Positions 8,348 to 16,609 of a DNA stretch of 64,000 bases are shown in pieces. Source of the DNA: Oceanobacillus rekensis. GTDB taxonomy: Bacteria; Bacillota; Bacilli; Bacillales; Amphibacillaceae. The stretch covers positions 560,223 to 624,222 of the forward strand of contig NZ_MTBQ01000002.1 in assembly GCF_002153375.1 (NCBI RefSeq). The letters are read 5' to 3'. The position numbers and the translations under genes are program-made. How positions within the stretch are numbered: the first letter of the stretch is position 1; each line of letters opens with the position of its first letter. The notes beneath the pieces are model-generated. The model made no database searches and was not told the DNA's origin. It saw only the letters and a program-made list of their open reading frames with translations.

Positions 8348-8980
8348 ATGTCAACAAATATTTTTTCAAGAATAAAAGAAACGGTAACAGCAGACCTTCA
8401 TAACATGCTGGATAAAAAGGAACAGAAAAATCCAATTGCGGCTTTAAATCAATATTTGCGTCAAAGCGAACTAGAAAAGGAAAAAGTAAGAAAATTGATT
8501 GATCGTCAATATAAATTAAAAGAGGAATTTTCAAGAGAATATTTGAAAGCACAAGACCTTGCTGATAGACGTTTGAAACAAGCAGCAGTTGCTGAAAAGG
8601 CCGGGGAAGAAGGGATGCATGCGTTTGCTGTAAAAGAACATGAAGAATATCAGGTTCGTGCAGATCGTATGAACGCTTCTCGCGCAGAGGCAATTGAGCA
8701 GCTTGAAAACCTTGAACAAAAATACGAAGATATGAAACACAGATTAAAAGACATGCATCTACGTCGTATGGAATTAATGGGACGCGAAAATATTGCTAAG
8801 GCAAACCATCAAATTAATCGAGTAGTTGAAGAAACATCTGATAAGCCATTTTCTAAATTTGCCGAGATGGAGCAATATATTGAGAATCTGGAATACAAAG
8901 TAAACAGTTCCTATTACAGAAGTACTTTCGACAGTAAAATTGCGAAGATTGAGAAAGAGTTGAACGAACAGGCAAATTAA
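8348..8980 (+). CDS. liaH: PspA/IM30-family envelope-stress protein LiaH
   Basis: A 210-residue, almost entirely alpha-helical coiled-coil protein beginning MSTNIFSRIKETVTADLHNML and containing DPxxALNQYLRQ-like NPIAALNQYLRQSE, the PspA/Vipp1 pattern. I chose ATG 8348, directly behind AAAGGAGAG, over the upstream in-frame ATG 8312. It forms oligomers that associate with and protect the cytoplasmic membrane under antibiotic stress (known for LiaH and PspA). It lies behind the LiaI-like gene and ahead of liaFSR. A perfect hairpin follows the gene. Confidence 0.88.
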   Translation: MSTNIFSRIKETVTADLHNMLDKKEQKNPIAALNQYLRQSELEKEKVRKLIDRQYKLKEEFSREYLKAQDLADRRLKQAAVAEKAGEEGMHAFAVKEHEEYQVRADRMNASRAEAIEQLENLEQKYEDMKHRLKDMHLRRMELMGRENIAKANHQINRVVEETSDKPFSKFAEMEQYIENLEYKVNSSYYRSTFDSKIAKIEKELNEQAN

Positions 8981-9017
8981 AGCTTCCTTTCACCCGATAC
9001 AGAAAAGATAAAAACCA

Positions 9018-9057
9018 TGGTATACTTATAAAGGCGCAGAATAATCTGCGCCTTTAT
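9018..9057 (+). promoter_or_regulatory. Perfect hairpin and possible extended -10 between liaH and liaF
   Basis: Arms 9028-9040 and 9045-9057 (ATAAAGGCGCAGA and its complement) form a 13-bp perfect stem with a 4-nt ATAA loop and no real T-tract. TGGTATACT (9018-9026), just upstream, looks like an extended -10. Together they could reduce read-through from liaH and give liaFSR its own basal transcription, matching the split expression of liaIH and liaGFSR in B. subtilis. The promoter is a weak inference; the hairpin is plain. Confidence 0.55.
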
Positions 9058-9095
9058 AAATACCTTGACTACATAGAAAAAGGAGGGTCACAAAC

Positions 9096-9824
9096 ATGTT
9101 CAAACGATTATCAACAGACTATTTTAACTGGATCTTGATCATTGGTGTGATCCTCTTTATTTTTGAAATAGCTTTCTTCTACGGGGGAACCATTATCCCC
9201 GCTTTATTCTCCGCTCTATTTACGTACATCGGCTGGAAGTATTTTAATCGATTATGGGGGAAAATTCTTTTCTGGTTATCTTTAGTCAGTCTTGTATTTG
9301 CTGTATTAAATTTACTGGCAGTCAGGTTCTTGATTATTGCAGCTATCGTTTTATTCGTAATGAACTATTCTAAGTCAAAAAAGAATGCGAAACAATATGA
9401 ACCAATCCTGCCCGGTCGTGAAATAAAGGAAGAAACACTCATTGAAATAGATCCATTGTTTAGGCCTACGATTTTCGATGACCAAATAACAGATGATACC
9501 GTTTATCAATGGAAAGATATTAATATACATGGTGCTTTTGGTGATCGTGTCATTGATTTGAGTAATACTGTTCTTCCAAATGATACAGCTGTCATTTCGA
9601 TTCGCCATCTTGTAGGAAATATTGAAATTTACGTTCCCTATGAAGTAGAGGTCAGCATCCACCACAGTTCCATGTTTGGACGGGGATATATACTGGGAAA
9701 GCACCACTTACAATTGATGAATAAATCGCTATTCTATCAGACAGCCAATTACGATACATCCAAACAGCGAGTGAAAATTATTACCTCATTATTTTCTGGT
9801 GATATTGAGGTGAAGCGAATATGA
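9096..9824 (+). CDS. liaF: LiaF, membrane inhibitor of the LiaRS system
   Basis: A 242-residue protein with four hydrophobic segments in the first 100 residues and a soluble C-terminal domain (about 125-242) of the LiaF/DUF2154 cell-wall-active antibiotic response type, with DINIHGAFGDRVIDL, IRHLVGNIEIYVPYEVEVSIHHSSMFG and a final [12 protein letters not shown]. LiaF keeps the kinase LiaS inactive until the envelope is disturbed (established for B. subtilis and relatives). The ATG follows AAAGGAGGGTC. Its stop overlaps the liaS ATG by 4 nt, so the inhibitor and kinase are translationally coupled. Confidence 0.9.
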   Translation: MFKRLSTDYFNWILIIGVILFIFEIAFFYGGTIIPALFSALFTYIGWKYFNRLWGKILFWLSLVSLVFAVLNLLAVRFLIIAAIVLFVMNYSKSKKNAKQYEPILPGREIKEETLIEIDPLFRPTIFDDQITDDTVYQWKDINIHGAFGDRVIDLSNTVLPNDTAVISIRHLVGNIEIYVPYEVEVSIHHSSMFGRGYILGKHHLQLMNKSLFYQTANYDTSKQRVKIITSLFSGDIEVKRI

Positions 9825-10864
9825 ATACTGTTGTACGCCACATTATAACTTCCGTTTTGTTCAGCATATTATTTGCTTTGCTTATTATAGGGGTAACATT
9901 CTTATTCTTTCCTCCTTCGAATTGGAATGCTATTTGGAATAGTGAATTTGGGAATGTATCATACATTGTTTGGCTCTTTGGTATCGTAATTTCAGTAGGA
10001 ACCATTATCGGACTTTCCCTTGGTTGGTATTGGAAACAACGTCTGCATGCAGTTGAACGTAAGCTTGATCAAATGGTAAAAGGTCAAAAAGTATCAGAGG
10101 ATGAGGAGTCTTATAAAGAACTAGTGAGTATCCAGTTACGCATCGATCAATTACAGGAAAAGTTTAGAAACCAGGCCGAACATGCCCAGCGTCTTGCAAC
10201 AGAAAGGGCTCATGAACGGGAGAAAAGTCTCCAGGAAATTGTAGTGCAGGAGCGTAATCGCCTGGCAAGGGAGCTGCATGATTCGGTCAGCCAGCAATTG
10301 TTTGCAGCTTCCATGATGATGTCTGCAATCAATGAAACAAACCCACCAAAAGATGCAACTCTCAAACACCAACTCACAATGGTTGAGAAAATGATCCACC
10401 AGTCTCAGTTGGAAATGCGTGCATTACTATTACATCTCAGACCTGTTGCATTAAAAGGCAAGTCACTTCAGGAAGGTGTGGAGGAGCTTTTACTGGAACT
10501 TACACAAAAAGTTCCAATGGAGATTGCAACAAAGGTCGAAGCATTTACGGTTGATAAAGGGGTAGAAGATCAGTTGTTCCGTATATTACAAGAATCGATA
10601 TCCAATACATTAAGGCATGCCAAAGCGACTACATTGAATATCCTGTTAATCGAACGGGACGAAACTATTATTTTACGTGTGGAAGATAATGGAATTGGTT
10701 TTGATATGAAAAAGGCAAAAACCAGTTCATACGGAATGCAAAATATGCGAGAACGTGCATATGAAGTAGGGGGGACTTTCAAGATTGTCAGCCTGCCAAA
10801 TGAGGGAACCCGATTGGAAGTAAAAGTCCCGGTCCTGAGAAAGGAGGAAGCGTTAGATGATTAA
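9821..10864 (+). CDS. liaS: Sensor histidine kinase LiaS
   Basis: A 347-residue NarL/LiaS-type kinase. Two membrane helices (about 10-30 and 45-68) enclose a very short extracellular loop of about 15 residues, the intramembrane-sensing layout. A coiled-coil/HAMP-like segment leads to HisKA_3 with the phospho-acceptor H153 in [11 protein letters not shown], and a HATPase_c domain with [13 protein letters not shown] (N-box), DNGIGFD (G1) and GMQNMRERA. It phosphorylates LiaR in response to cell-wall antibiotics such as bacitracin or lipid-II binders (known for the family). It overlaps liaF by 4 nt and liaR by 8 nt. Confidence 0.92.
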   Translation: MNTVVRHIITSVLFSILFALLIIGVTFLFFPPSNWNAIWNSEFGNVSYIVWLFGIVISVGTIIGLSLGWYWKQRLHAVERKLDQMVKGQKVSEDEESYKELVSIQLRIDQLQEKFRNQAEHAQRLATERAHEREKSLQEIVVQERNRLARELHDSVSQQLFAASMMMSAINETNPPKDATLKHQLTMVEKMIHQSQLEMRALLLHLRPVALKGKSLQEGVEELLLELTQKVPMEIATKVEAFTVDKGVEDQLFRILQESISNTLRHAKATTLNILLIERDETIILRVEDNGIGFDMKKAKTSSYGMQNMRERAYEVGGTFKIVSLPNEGTRLEVKVPVLRKEEALDD

Positions 10865-11489
10865 CGTATTGTTTGCAGATGATCATGAGATGGTTCGGAT
10901 TGGTGTTTCCGCATATCTATCCGCCCAGCCAGATATCGACGTTATTGCTGAAGCGGATGATGGTGCACCTGCAGTAAAGCTTGCATTGGAATTGAAACCG
11001 GATATTATTTTAATGGATCTTGTTATGAAGGAAACGGATGGAATTGAAGCAACAAGGCAGATCATTGAACAATGGCCAGAAGCAAAAATTATCATTGTAA
11101 CAAGTTTCCTCGACGATGAAAAGGTATATCCTGCACTTGAAGCCGGAGCAACGAGTTATATGTTAAAGACCTCAAAAGCTAGTGAAATTGCAAAAGCAAT
11201 TCGGGCAACCTATGGTGGTCAATCCATTTTGGAACCGGAAGTGACAGGGAAGATAATGACCCGTATGCGCAATAAACCGGAAGATCTGCTTCATGATCAA
11301 CTGACAGAACGAGAAAAGGAAATTCTGCTGTTGATCGCTAAAGGAAAAACAAATCAGGAAATAGCGGATGACCTATTTATTGCCATAAAAACTGTAAAAG
11401 TACATGTAAGTAATATTTTAGGGAAACTTCAAGTACAAGACCGGACACAAGCAGTTATTTATGCATTTAAAAATAATCTCGTAAACTAA
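10857..11489 (+). CDS. liaR: Response regulator LiaR
   Basis: A 210-residue NarL/LuxR-type regulator. The receiver domain has the acidic pair in FADDHEMV, phospho-acceptor D54 in ILMDLVMKE, and K104 in [10 protein letters not shown]. The C-terminal LuxR helix-turn-helix (about 145-205) shows [22 protein letters not shown] and a recognition segment around [12 protein letters not shown]. It activates its own locus after phosphorylation by LiaS. It is the last gene of the operon and meets a converging minus-strand gene 27 nt later. No confident LiaR operator was identified upstream of 7772. Confidence 0.92.
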   Translation: MINVLFADDHEMVRIGVSAYLSAQPDIDVIAEADDGAPAVKLALELKPDIILMDLVMKETDGIEATRQIIEQWPEAKIIIVTSFLDDEKVYPALEAGATSYMLKTSKASEIAKAIRATYGGQSILEPEVTGKIMTRMRNKPEDLLHDQLTEREKEILLLIAKGKTNQEIADDLFIAIKTVKVHVSNILGKLQVQDRTQAVIYAFKNNLVN

Positions 11490-11516
11490 AAGGGAGAGCC
11501 ATTATAGGCTATCCTT
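11490..11516. terminator. Short imperfect convergent terminator between liaR and the exporter gene
   Basis: AAAAGGGAGAGCC and GGCTATCCTTTT form an imperfect stem with a TTATA loop between two converging genes. T and A runs on the two sides suggest a weak bidirectional terminator. Confidence 0.5.
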
Positions 11517-12536
11517 TTATGTTAAAGTATAGAACTCATCTACTAGGTCATAAATGGACACCAGTTCATATAAAATAATCAATTCAGGTGGAAAGTTCGT
11601 CGGATGAATGTCATTATTTTTTGTGATTTCCTCATTATCCTCCCAAAATATGGTTGTAATTTCCTTAAGACGTGTCGCATGAATTTCCGCGTTATACGAT
11701 GTCTCGTCTTGCAAACTGTGGACGAGTTCCTGAACCGCGTTTAAAATGATGTTTCTTTCACTCTCTGTCCAAGATAGATGGATAATCGGACTATGAATAA
11801 GATTACTTAAATGATGCTGAATTAATTTTAGATTACCCAATTGACTTTGCAAGTGTTGAAATTCTTTCTTCTCGGTTTCTAACAATGGATGGTATATAGC
11901 CTCATCCTTTTGAAAGCGAGTTAGCATTTCCGTTTGGTTAATGTCCTTATCCAATTTCTTTAAATCATCTTGCACAGATGACGTATTTTCATGTTTCTCA
12001 TTTAAGATAAATTCAAAAATATTTTTAATCTGTAACCCAGTTTTTACTTTAATATTCTTGACGTTTTTTGATATATCATCTCTGTAATCTGGTGGAAGGA
12101 TAAACATATTGACCACAGTTGAAACACCAAGCCCAATCGTAGTAGTCCCCAATCTTGTAAAAAAAGCGACCAAGAGATTGCTCTGCGTAACATCAATCAT
12201 GGCAACAGATGTTAATGTGGCAACAAGTAAACCAGTATGTAGCTTTAGTTTAAAACAAGTAGCAATGGTAAATACAGCGGCAAGGGCATATGTGAGTGCT
12301 GAATTACCAAAAAGGGATATAAATAGTACAGCAAAAGCAGAACCAATTGCAGATGCTGGAAAACGGACAAGTCCTTTTTGAATGGAAGCAGAGGCTGTCG
12401 GCTCCACAGTAACGATTGCTGTAATGACTGCAAATACTGGCGGCCAGCCAATCCAATCACATAGGAGAGCAGTCAGGAAAACAGCTACACCTGTTTTACC
12501 AACCCTGCTACCAATAAATTTAAATTTCCTCACCAT
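11517..12536 (-). CDS. Aromatic-acid-exporter-family membrane protein (FUSC/ArAE type)
   Basis: A 339-residue protein. Residues 1-150 hold about five or six membrane helices of the ArAE_1/FUSC type, with VTVEPTASASIQKGLVRFPASAIGSAFAV marking the conserved loop. Residues 155-339 are a long cytosolic, helical C-terminal domain ending near LYELVSIYDLVDEFYTL. Homologues in Bacillus (YqjA/YgaE-like) are annotated as aromatic acid exporters, but their transport activity is largely untested. It converges on liaR, with no operon partner. Confidence 0.8.
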   Translation of the reverse strand: MVRKFKFIGSRVGKTGVAVFLTALLCDWIGWPPVFAVITAIVTVEPTASASIQKGLVRFPASAIGSAFAVLFISLFGNSALTYALAAVFTIATCFKLKLHTGLLVATLTSVAMIDVTQSNLLVAFFTRLGTTTIGLGVSTVVNMFILPPDYRDDISKNVKNIKVKTGLQIKNIFEFILNEKHENTSSVQDDLKKLDKDINQTEMLTRFQKDEAIYHPLLETEKKEFQHLQSQLGNLKLIQHHLSNLIHSPIIHLSWTESERNIILNAVQELVHSLQDETSYNAEIHATRLKEITTIFWEDNEEITKNNDIHPTNFPPELIILYELVSIYDLVDEFYTLT

Positions 12537-12624
12537 ACAACCTCTATTCTAAATTGATTATACGAACCTATTAACCCATTCTCCTACGTTTTTAAAATAT
12601 TTTCAATTAATTTCAAAAAAGGGG

Positions 12625-12665
12625 TTGCATTTTTCAAATAGATGACATAAACTGTTGTGTAACAG
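12625..12665 (+). promoter_or_regulatory. Promoter and palindromic operator of duplication copy 1
   Basis: TTGCAT (12625-12630), a 17-nt spacer and TAAACT (12648-12653) form a plausible SigA promoter. It overlaps the palindrome CTGTT-GTGT-AACAG at 12652-12665. The same TTGCAT-N17-TAAACT plus palindrome layout is kept in copy 2. The overlap with the -10 suggests a repressor site; the regulator is unknown. Confidence 0.5.
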
Positions 12666-12711
12666 GATAGATAATATAACGTTTGTTATATAAAAGGAGG
12701 AGGGAACTAAG

Positions 12712-12816
12712 ATGGAAAAGTATAAACAAGTATCTTGTCCAGAGTGTGGAAAGGAAGTCGACTCCAAGAGCTATACAATGGAATGTGATTATTGTCTGTC
12801 AAAGAAAGAGGACTAA
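12712..12816 (+). CDS. 34-residue zinc-ribbon peptide, copy 1 (YhfH-like)
   Basis: A small ORF with a strong AAAGGAGGAGG site 12 nt upstream. Two CxxC knuckles are visible, C9-x2-C12 (CPECGKE) and C25-x2-C28 (CDYC), the layout of a minimal zinc ribbon like the YhfH family. The product differs from copy 2 (13291) only in the first few residues. It lies downstream of a palindrome-bearing promoter, with the perfect palindrome TTGTTATATAACAA just after its stop (12833-12846). Function is unknown; position ahead of the glyoxylate genes suggests a link with their expression or with stress on two-carbon substrates (inference). Confidence 0.7.
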   Translation: MEKYKQVSCPECGKEVDSKSYTMECDYCLSKKED

Positions 12817-12832
12817 TATTTTTTTGGATTAC

Positions 12833-12846
12833 TTGTTATATAACAA
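12833..12846. promoter_or_regulatory. Palindrome TTGTT-ATAT-AACAA after small ORF copy 1
   Basis: A perfect 14-nt palindrome with the same YTGTT-N4-AACAR geometry as the promoter-overlapping sites at 12652 and 13232. The identical sequence follows copy 2 at about 13412-13425. It is a candidate operator for the glyoxylate region. Confidence 0.45.
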
Positions 12847-12894
12847 TAGATAAAAGTGATTATTATAATATAACAGGCTAGAGGGTAATTGCCA

Positions 12895-13168
12895 GATGCT
12901 TAATAAAAAGCGAAACAATAAAAGTTGAGAATGAAAAAAAGTATAAAGAACCTCTTACACCATAAACATTAAATTTTTTAGGGAAATTTTCACCAGCATT
13001 TTGTGAGCGACGCAGAAATTTGTTGGAAATAAGGCAACAAATTCAACAGAAATTAAATTAAGTAAAACAACTAAACTTTATCGAAGAAACAAAATAATTC
13101 GAAAGACATTTGGATCATTGAACGTCTATCGAAAGATTTACAGCATCGTAGGGTGGAATCCCAGACCT
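12895..13168 (+). pseudogene. aceB 5' fragment, decayed
   Basis: The sequence from 12895 matches the first 90 codons of aceB at 13475 but is broken. An extra C right after ATG shifts the frame (ATGCTTAATAAA against ATGTTAATAAA), and several in-frame stops follow (for example in AATAAAAGTTGAG and ATTAAATTAAG). Recognisable pieces include CGACGCAGAAATTTG and AAATTCAACAGAAATTAAA. The fragment ends where the next duplication unit begins, so it never had a 3' end. It makes no protein. Confidence 0.85.
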
Positions 13169-13204
13169 TTTTTATAAATTTTCAATTAATTCAGAAAAAA
13201 GGGG

Positions 13205-13270
13205 TTGCATTCTTAAAATAGATGGCATAAACTGTTCAATAACAGAATAAATTTTATAACAGCTGTTATA
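13205..13270 (+). promoter_or_regulatory. Promoter and operator palindromes of duplication copy 2 (functional aceBA leader)
   Basis: TTGCAT (13205-13210), 17 nt and TAAACT (13228-13233) mirror copy 1. Palindrome CTGTT-CAAT-AACAG (13232-13245) overlaps the -10, and the perfect 16-nt palindrome TATAACAGCTGTTATA spans 13255-13270 just before the ribosome-binding site. The cluster suggests tight control of the small ORF and aceBA by one repressor binding TGTT-N4-AACA-type sites. The protein is not identified. Confidence 0.5.
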
Positions 13271-13290
13271 TAAAAAGGAGAGGAAATAAT

Positions 13291-13395
13291 ATGAAAAAAT
13301 ATGAAAAGGTATCTTGTCCAGAGTGTGGAAAGGAAGTCGACTCCAAGAGCTATACAATGGAGTGTGATTATTGTCTGTCAAAGAAAGAGGACTAA
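13291..13395 (+). CDS. 34-residue zinc-ribbon peptide, copy 2 (YhfH-like)
   Basis: The second copy of the peptide, beginning MKKYEKVSCPECGKE and with the same C-x2-C...C-x2-C ribbon. AAAAGGAGAGG precedes the ATG. From codon 6 to about 30 nt beyond the stop, the DNA differs from copy 1 at only about two positions. It is 79 nt ahead of intact aceB and probably co-transcribed with aceBA. No paralogue of known function is recognised; a metal-binding regulatory or accessory peptide is a guess. Confidence 0.72.
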   Translation: MKKYEKVSCPECGKEVDSKSYTMECDYCLSKKED

Positions 13396-13474
13396 TATTT
13401 TTTTGGATTACTTGTTATATAACAATATTAAAAAGTAATAGTTATAATATAACAGTGAGAAAGGAGATTACCAT

Positions 13475-15085
13475 ATGTTAATAAAAAGCGAAACAATAAA
13501 AATTGAACATGAAAAAAAGTATGAAGAACTTCTAACACCAGAAGCATTGAATTTTATAGGGAAACTTCATCAGCATTTTGATGAGCGACGCAGAAATTTG
13601 CTGGAAATAAGGCAACAAATTCAACAGAAATTAAATGAAGGAAAACAACTGAATTTTATTGAAGAAACAAAAAAAGTTCGAGAAGGCAATTGGACCATTG
13701 ATCGGCTGCCAAAAGATCTACAGGACCGCAGAGTTGAAATCACGGGACCTGTTGACAGAAAGATGGTAATTAATGCACTGAATTCTGGGGCAAAAACATT
13801 TATGGCTGATTTTGAAGATGCAACATCACCAACATGGAAAAATGTCATGGAAGGTCAGCTGAATTTACAGGATGCAATTAGAAGAACGATTGACTTCACG
13901 GCTGACAATGGAAAAAGGTATGTGTTAAAGGATGAAACGGCTGTATTAATTATCCGCCCTCGCGGATGGCATTTAGAAGAAAAACATATTCGGATTAATG
14001 GGAAATCGATGTCAGCAAGTCTAGTAGATTTTGGTATTTATTTTTTTCATAATGCAAAAGAACTTATTGCAAGAGGAACAGGTCCATATTTCTATCTTCC
14101 CAAAATGGAAAACCATCTGGAAGCCCGTTTATGGAATGATGTATTTGTTTTTTCTCAGAATGAACTTGGTATTCCACAAGGTACTGTTAAAGCGACTGTA
14201 TTAATTGAGACAATAACAGCTGCATTTGAAATGGATGAAATTCTTTACGAATTACGAGAACACTCTGCAGGGCTTAACTGTGGGAGGTGGGATTACATTT
14301 TCAGTTTCATTAAAAAATTCCAGAATGATACGAATGTAATTCTTCCGGACAGATCTATGGTAACCATGGCTGTTCCATTTATGAATTCTTATTCACTGCT
14401 AGCAATCCAGACATGTCATAGACGCAATGCATCAGCTATCGGTGGGATGGCGGCACAAATACCTGTGAAAAATGATGAGGCAGCAAACAAGGCAGCATTT
14501 GATAAAGTACGTACAGATAAGGAAAGAGAAGTACGTAATGGGCATGACGGAACATGGGTTGCACATCCAGGGATGGTGCAGCTTGTAAAGGATATTTTTG
14601 ATAAAGAAATGCCACAACTTAACCAGATTGACAATAAACGTGAAGATGTTGCAATTACTGCTGATGACCTTTTAGAAGTACCTGAAGGAGATATAACGGA
14701 GGAAGGACTGCGCACAAATATTAATGTAGGTATACAGTATACTGCTGCATGGCTTTCCGGAAGTGGCGCGGTACCAATCAATAATCTAATGGAAGATGCA
14801 GCCACAGCTGAAATTTCGAGGGCACAGGTTTGGCAATGGATTAGGCATCCAAAAGGCATGCTTTCAGATGGAAGAGAGGTAACGATTAACTTAGTTGAAC
14901 AGATTATGGATGAAGAAATGAACAAGATTGAAAGACAGGTTGGAACCGATTATTATGAAGCAGGTCATTATAAAGAGGCGATAGCACTTTTTACTAGTCT
15001 TATTAAACAGGATAGTTTCACAGAATTTTTAACAGTACCTGCTTATGGCCAATTAATAAAAGGGGGAATAAATAATGTTAACTAA
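13475..15085 (+). CDS. aceB: Malate synthase A
   Basis: A 536-residue cytosolic malate synthase, the usual length for the A isoform. It condenses glyoxylate with acetyl-CoA to malate, the second step of the glyoxylate bypass. The family pattern is clear throughout: [84 protein letters not shown] and [14 protein letters not shown] in the TIM barrel, and DGTWVAHPG near residue 365. The ATG follows AAAGGAGATTACC. The gene overlaps aceA by 11 nt. Its first 90 codons exist again as a decayed copy upstream. Confidence 0.96.
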   Translation: MLIKSETIKIEHEKKYEELLTPEALNFIGKLHQHFDERRRNLLEIRQQIQQKLNEGKQLNFIEETKKVREGNWTIDRLPKDLQDRRVEITGPVDRKMVINALNSGAKTFMADFEDATSPTWKNVMEGQLNLQDAIRRTIDFTADNGKRYVLKDETAVLIIRPRGWHLEEKHIRINGKSMSASLVDFGIYFFHNAKELIARGTGPYFYLPKMENHLEARLWNDVFVFSQNELGIPQGTVKATVLIETITAAFEMDEILYELREHSAGLNCGRWDYIFSFIKKFQNDTNVILPDRSMVTMAVPFMNSYSLLAIQTCHRRNASAIGGMAAQIPVKNDEAANKAAFDKVRTDKEREVRNGHDGTWVAHPGMVQLVKDIFDKEMPQLNQIDNKREDVAITADDLLEVPEGDITEEGLRTNINVGIQYTAAWLSGSGAVPINNLMEDAATAEISRAQVWQWIRHPKGMLSDGREVTINLVEQIMDEEMNKIERQVGTDYYEAGHYKEAIALFTSLIKQDSFTEFLTVPAYGQLIKGGINNVN

Positions 15086-16355
15086 TCATCGTGTGGAACA
15101 ATTAAAGAAGACTTGGGAAAATGATAATCGTTGGGAAGGGGTGGAACGTCCGTACAATGCAGAAGAGGTAATCCGTTTGCGCGGGTCACTCGACATAGAG
15201 TATACACTTGCTGAAAGAGGTTCTAAAAAGCTGTGGAATTTAATCAATACGGAGGACTATGTTCATGCATTGGGAGCACTAACCGGAAACCAAGCGGTTC
15301 AACAAGTGAAAGCTGGATTGAAAGCTATTTACTTAAGTGGTTGGCAAGTGGCAGCCGACGCAAATACCGCAGGACAAATGTATCCAGACCAAAGTCTATA
15401 TCCAGTAAACAGTGTGCCAAACGTAGTGAAACGAATCAATCAGGCACTCCAGCGTGCCGACCAGATCCACTATTCAGAAGGAAATGAAGAGATTGATTGG
15501 TTTGCTCCGATTGTAGCGGATGCAGAAGCAGGGTTTGGTGGCCAGCTAAATGTATTTGAACTGATGAAGTCGATGATTGAATCGGGAGCGTCAGCAGTTC
15601 ATTTTGAGGATCAGCTTTCATCGGAGAAAAAATGTGGTCATCTTGGTGGGAAAGTATTACTACCAACACAAAATGCTGTTAAAAATTTGATTGCTGCACG
15701 TTTTGCTGCTGATGTAATGGGAACGCCAACGATCATTATAGCTAGAACAGACGCGAATGCAGCCGATATGATAACAAATGATGTTGACCCATATGATACA
15801 CCATTCTTAACAGGTGAACGTACGACAGAAGGATTTTATAAAACAAAGTCTGGAATCGATCAGGCCATTTCACGGGGCTTGGCATATGCACCGTATGCAG
15901 ACTTAATTTGGTGTGAAACGTCTGAGCCAAATATCGAAGAGGCACAAAAGTTTGCAGACGCCATTCATGAACATTATCCGAATAAATTACTGGCTTACAA
16001 TTGTTCACCATCCTTTAACTGGAAAAGTAAATTGAAAGAAGAAGAGATTGCTAGTTTCCAGAATGAACTTAGCAAGATGGGCTATAAATTCCAGTTTGTA
16101 ACATTGGCTGGATTCCATGCACTAAATCACAGTATGTTTGAACTTGCACGGAAATATAAAGATGAGGGAATGGCAGCATATTCTGAACTACAACAGGCAG
16201 AATTTGACAGCGAACAGCATGGGTATAGTGCGACACGTCATCAACGTGAAGTAGGAACAGGCTATTTCGACGAAGTGGCACAAGCAATCTCTGGTGGAAC
16301 ATCTTCAACTACTGCACTTAAAGGTTCCACAGAAGCAGAACAATTTACAAGATAA
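15075..16355 (+). CDS. aceA: Isocitrate lyase
   Basis: A 426-residue enzyme splitting isocitrate to succinate and glyoxylate, the first step of the glyoxylate bypass that lets the cell grow on acetate or fatty acids. The catalytic signature KKCGHLGGK has its Cys at residue 187. [31 protein letters not shown] and [10 protein letters not shown] are further family blocks. The gene starts inside the end of aceB (GGGGGAATA site), so production is coupled. A strong terminator follows. Together with fadNAE in this window it allows carbon recovery from fatty acids. Confidence 0.97.
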   Translation: MLTNHRVEQLKKTWENDNRWEGVERPYNAEEVIRLRGSLDIEYTLAERGSKKLWNLINTEDYVHALGALTGNQAVQQVKAGLKAIYLSGWQVAADANTAGQMYPDQSLYPVNSVPNVVKRINQALQRADQIHYSEGNEEIDWFAPIVADAEAGFGGQLNVFELMKSMIESGASAVHFEDQLSSEKKCGHLGGKVLLPTQNAVKNLIAARFAADVMGTPTIIIARTDANAADMITNDVDPYDTPFLTGERTTEGFYKTKSGIDQAISRGLAYAPYADLIWCETSEPNIEEAQKFADAIHEHYPNKLLAYNCSPSFNWKSKLKEEEIASFQNELSKMGYKFQFVTLAGFHALNHSMFELARKYKDEGMAAYSELQQAEFDSEQHGYSATRHQREVGTGYFDEVAQAISGGTSSTTALKGSTEAEQFTR

Positions 16356-16370
16356 AATGAAAGATAGTTT

Positions 16371-16410
16371 AAAAAATGTCTATCCATTCATCATGGATAG
16401 ACATTTTTTA
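16371..16410 (+). terminator. Terminator of the aceBA operon
   Basis: AAAAATGTCTATCCAT and its perfect complement enclose TCATC, with A-runs before and T-runs after. This is a 16-bp stem between aceA and the next promoter. Confidence 0.92.
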
Positions 16411-16448
16411 ACGAAAAAAGACGTTTTATGTCATATTTGAAATATAAC

Positions 16449-16492
16449 TGTAACATTATCATAATACGCATGACATTTTCCCATGCTATACT
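16449..16492 (+). promoter_or_regulatory. Promoter with WalR-like box upstream of the NlpC/P60 gene
   Basis: TGTAAC-N5-CATAAT (16449-16465) and extended -10 TGCTATACT (ending at 16492) repeat the arrangement at 1472-1515. The 38-nt distance from box to -10 is identical. A shared WalRK-type regulator for the two paralogous hydrolases is the simplest reading. Confidence 0.6.
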
Positions 16493-16609
16493 ACGTATTG
16501 CCTAGAAAAAGTATAAATTATTAAACTATCAATAAAACTGCAAAATTAAAATAACTAACGTACATATAGAGAGCTTTGCGGTGTGAGAATGGAAGCGGGG
16601 AAAAGAAAG

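Larger units (their letters stand above)
12590..13169. repeat. First copy of a 580-bp tandem duplication (promoter, small ORF, 5' aceB)
   Basis: Matching landmarks are offset by 579-580 bp. The -35-like TTGCAT is at 12625 and 13205, the small-ORF ATG at 12712 and 13291, and the aceB-start sequence at 12895 and 13475. Identity is high within the small ORF and its 3' flank and lower elsewhere. The unit ends inside the aceB reading frame, at about codon 90, where the second copy's leader begins. So a promoter-to-early-aceB segment was duplicated in tandem. Confidence 0.88.

Noticed and set aside
9028-9057. Ordinary terminator after liaH
   Set aside because: The hairpin is perfect but is followed by TTTATAAAT rather than a U-tract, and a co-directional operon continues, so it was listed as a regulatory hairpin.
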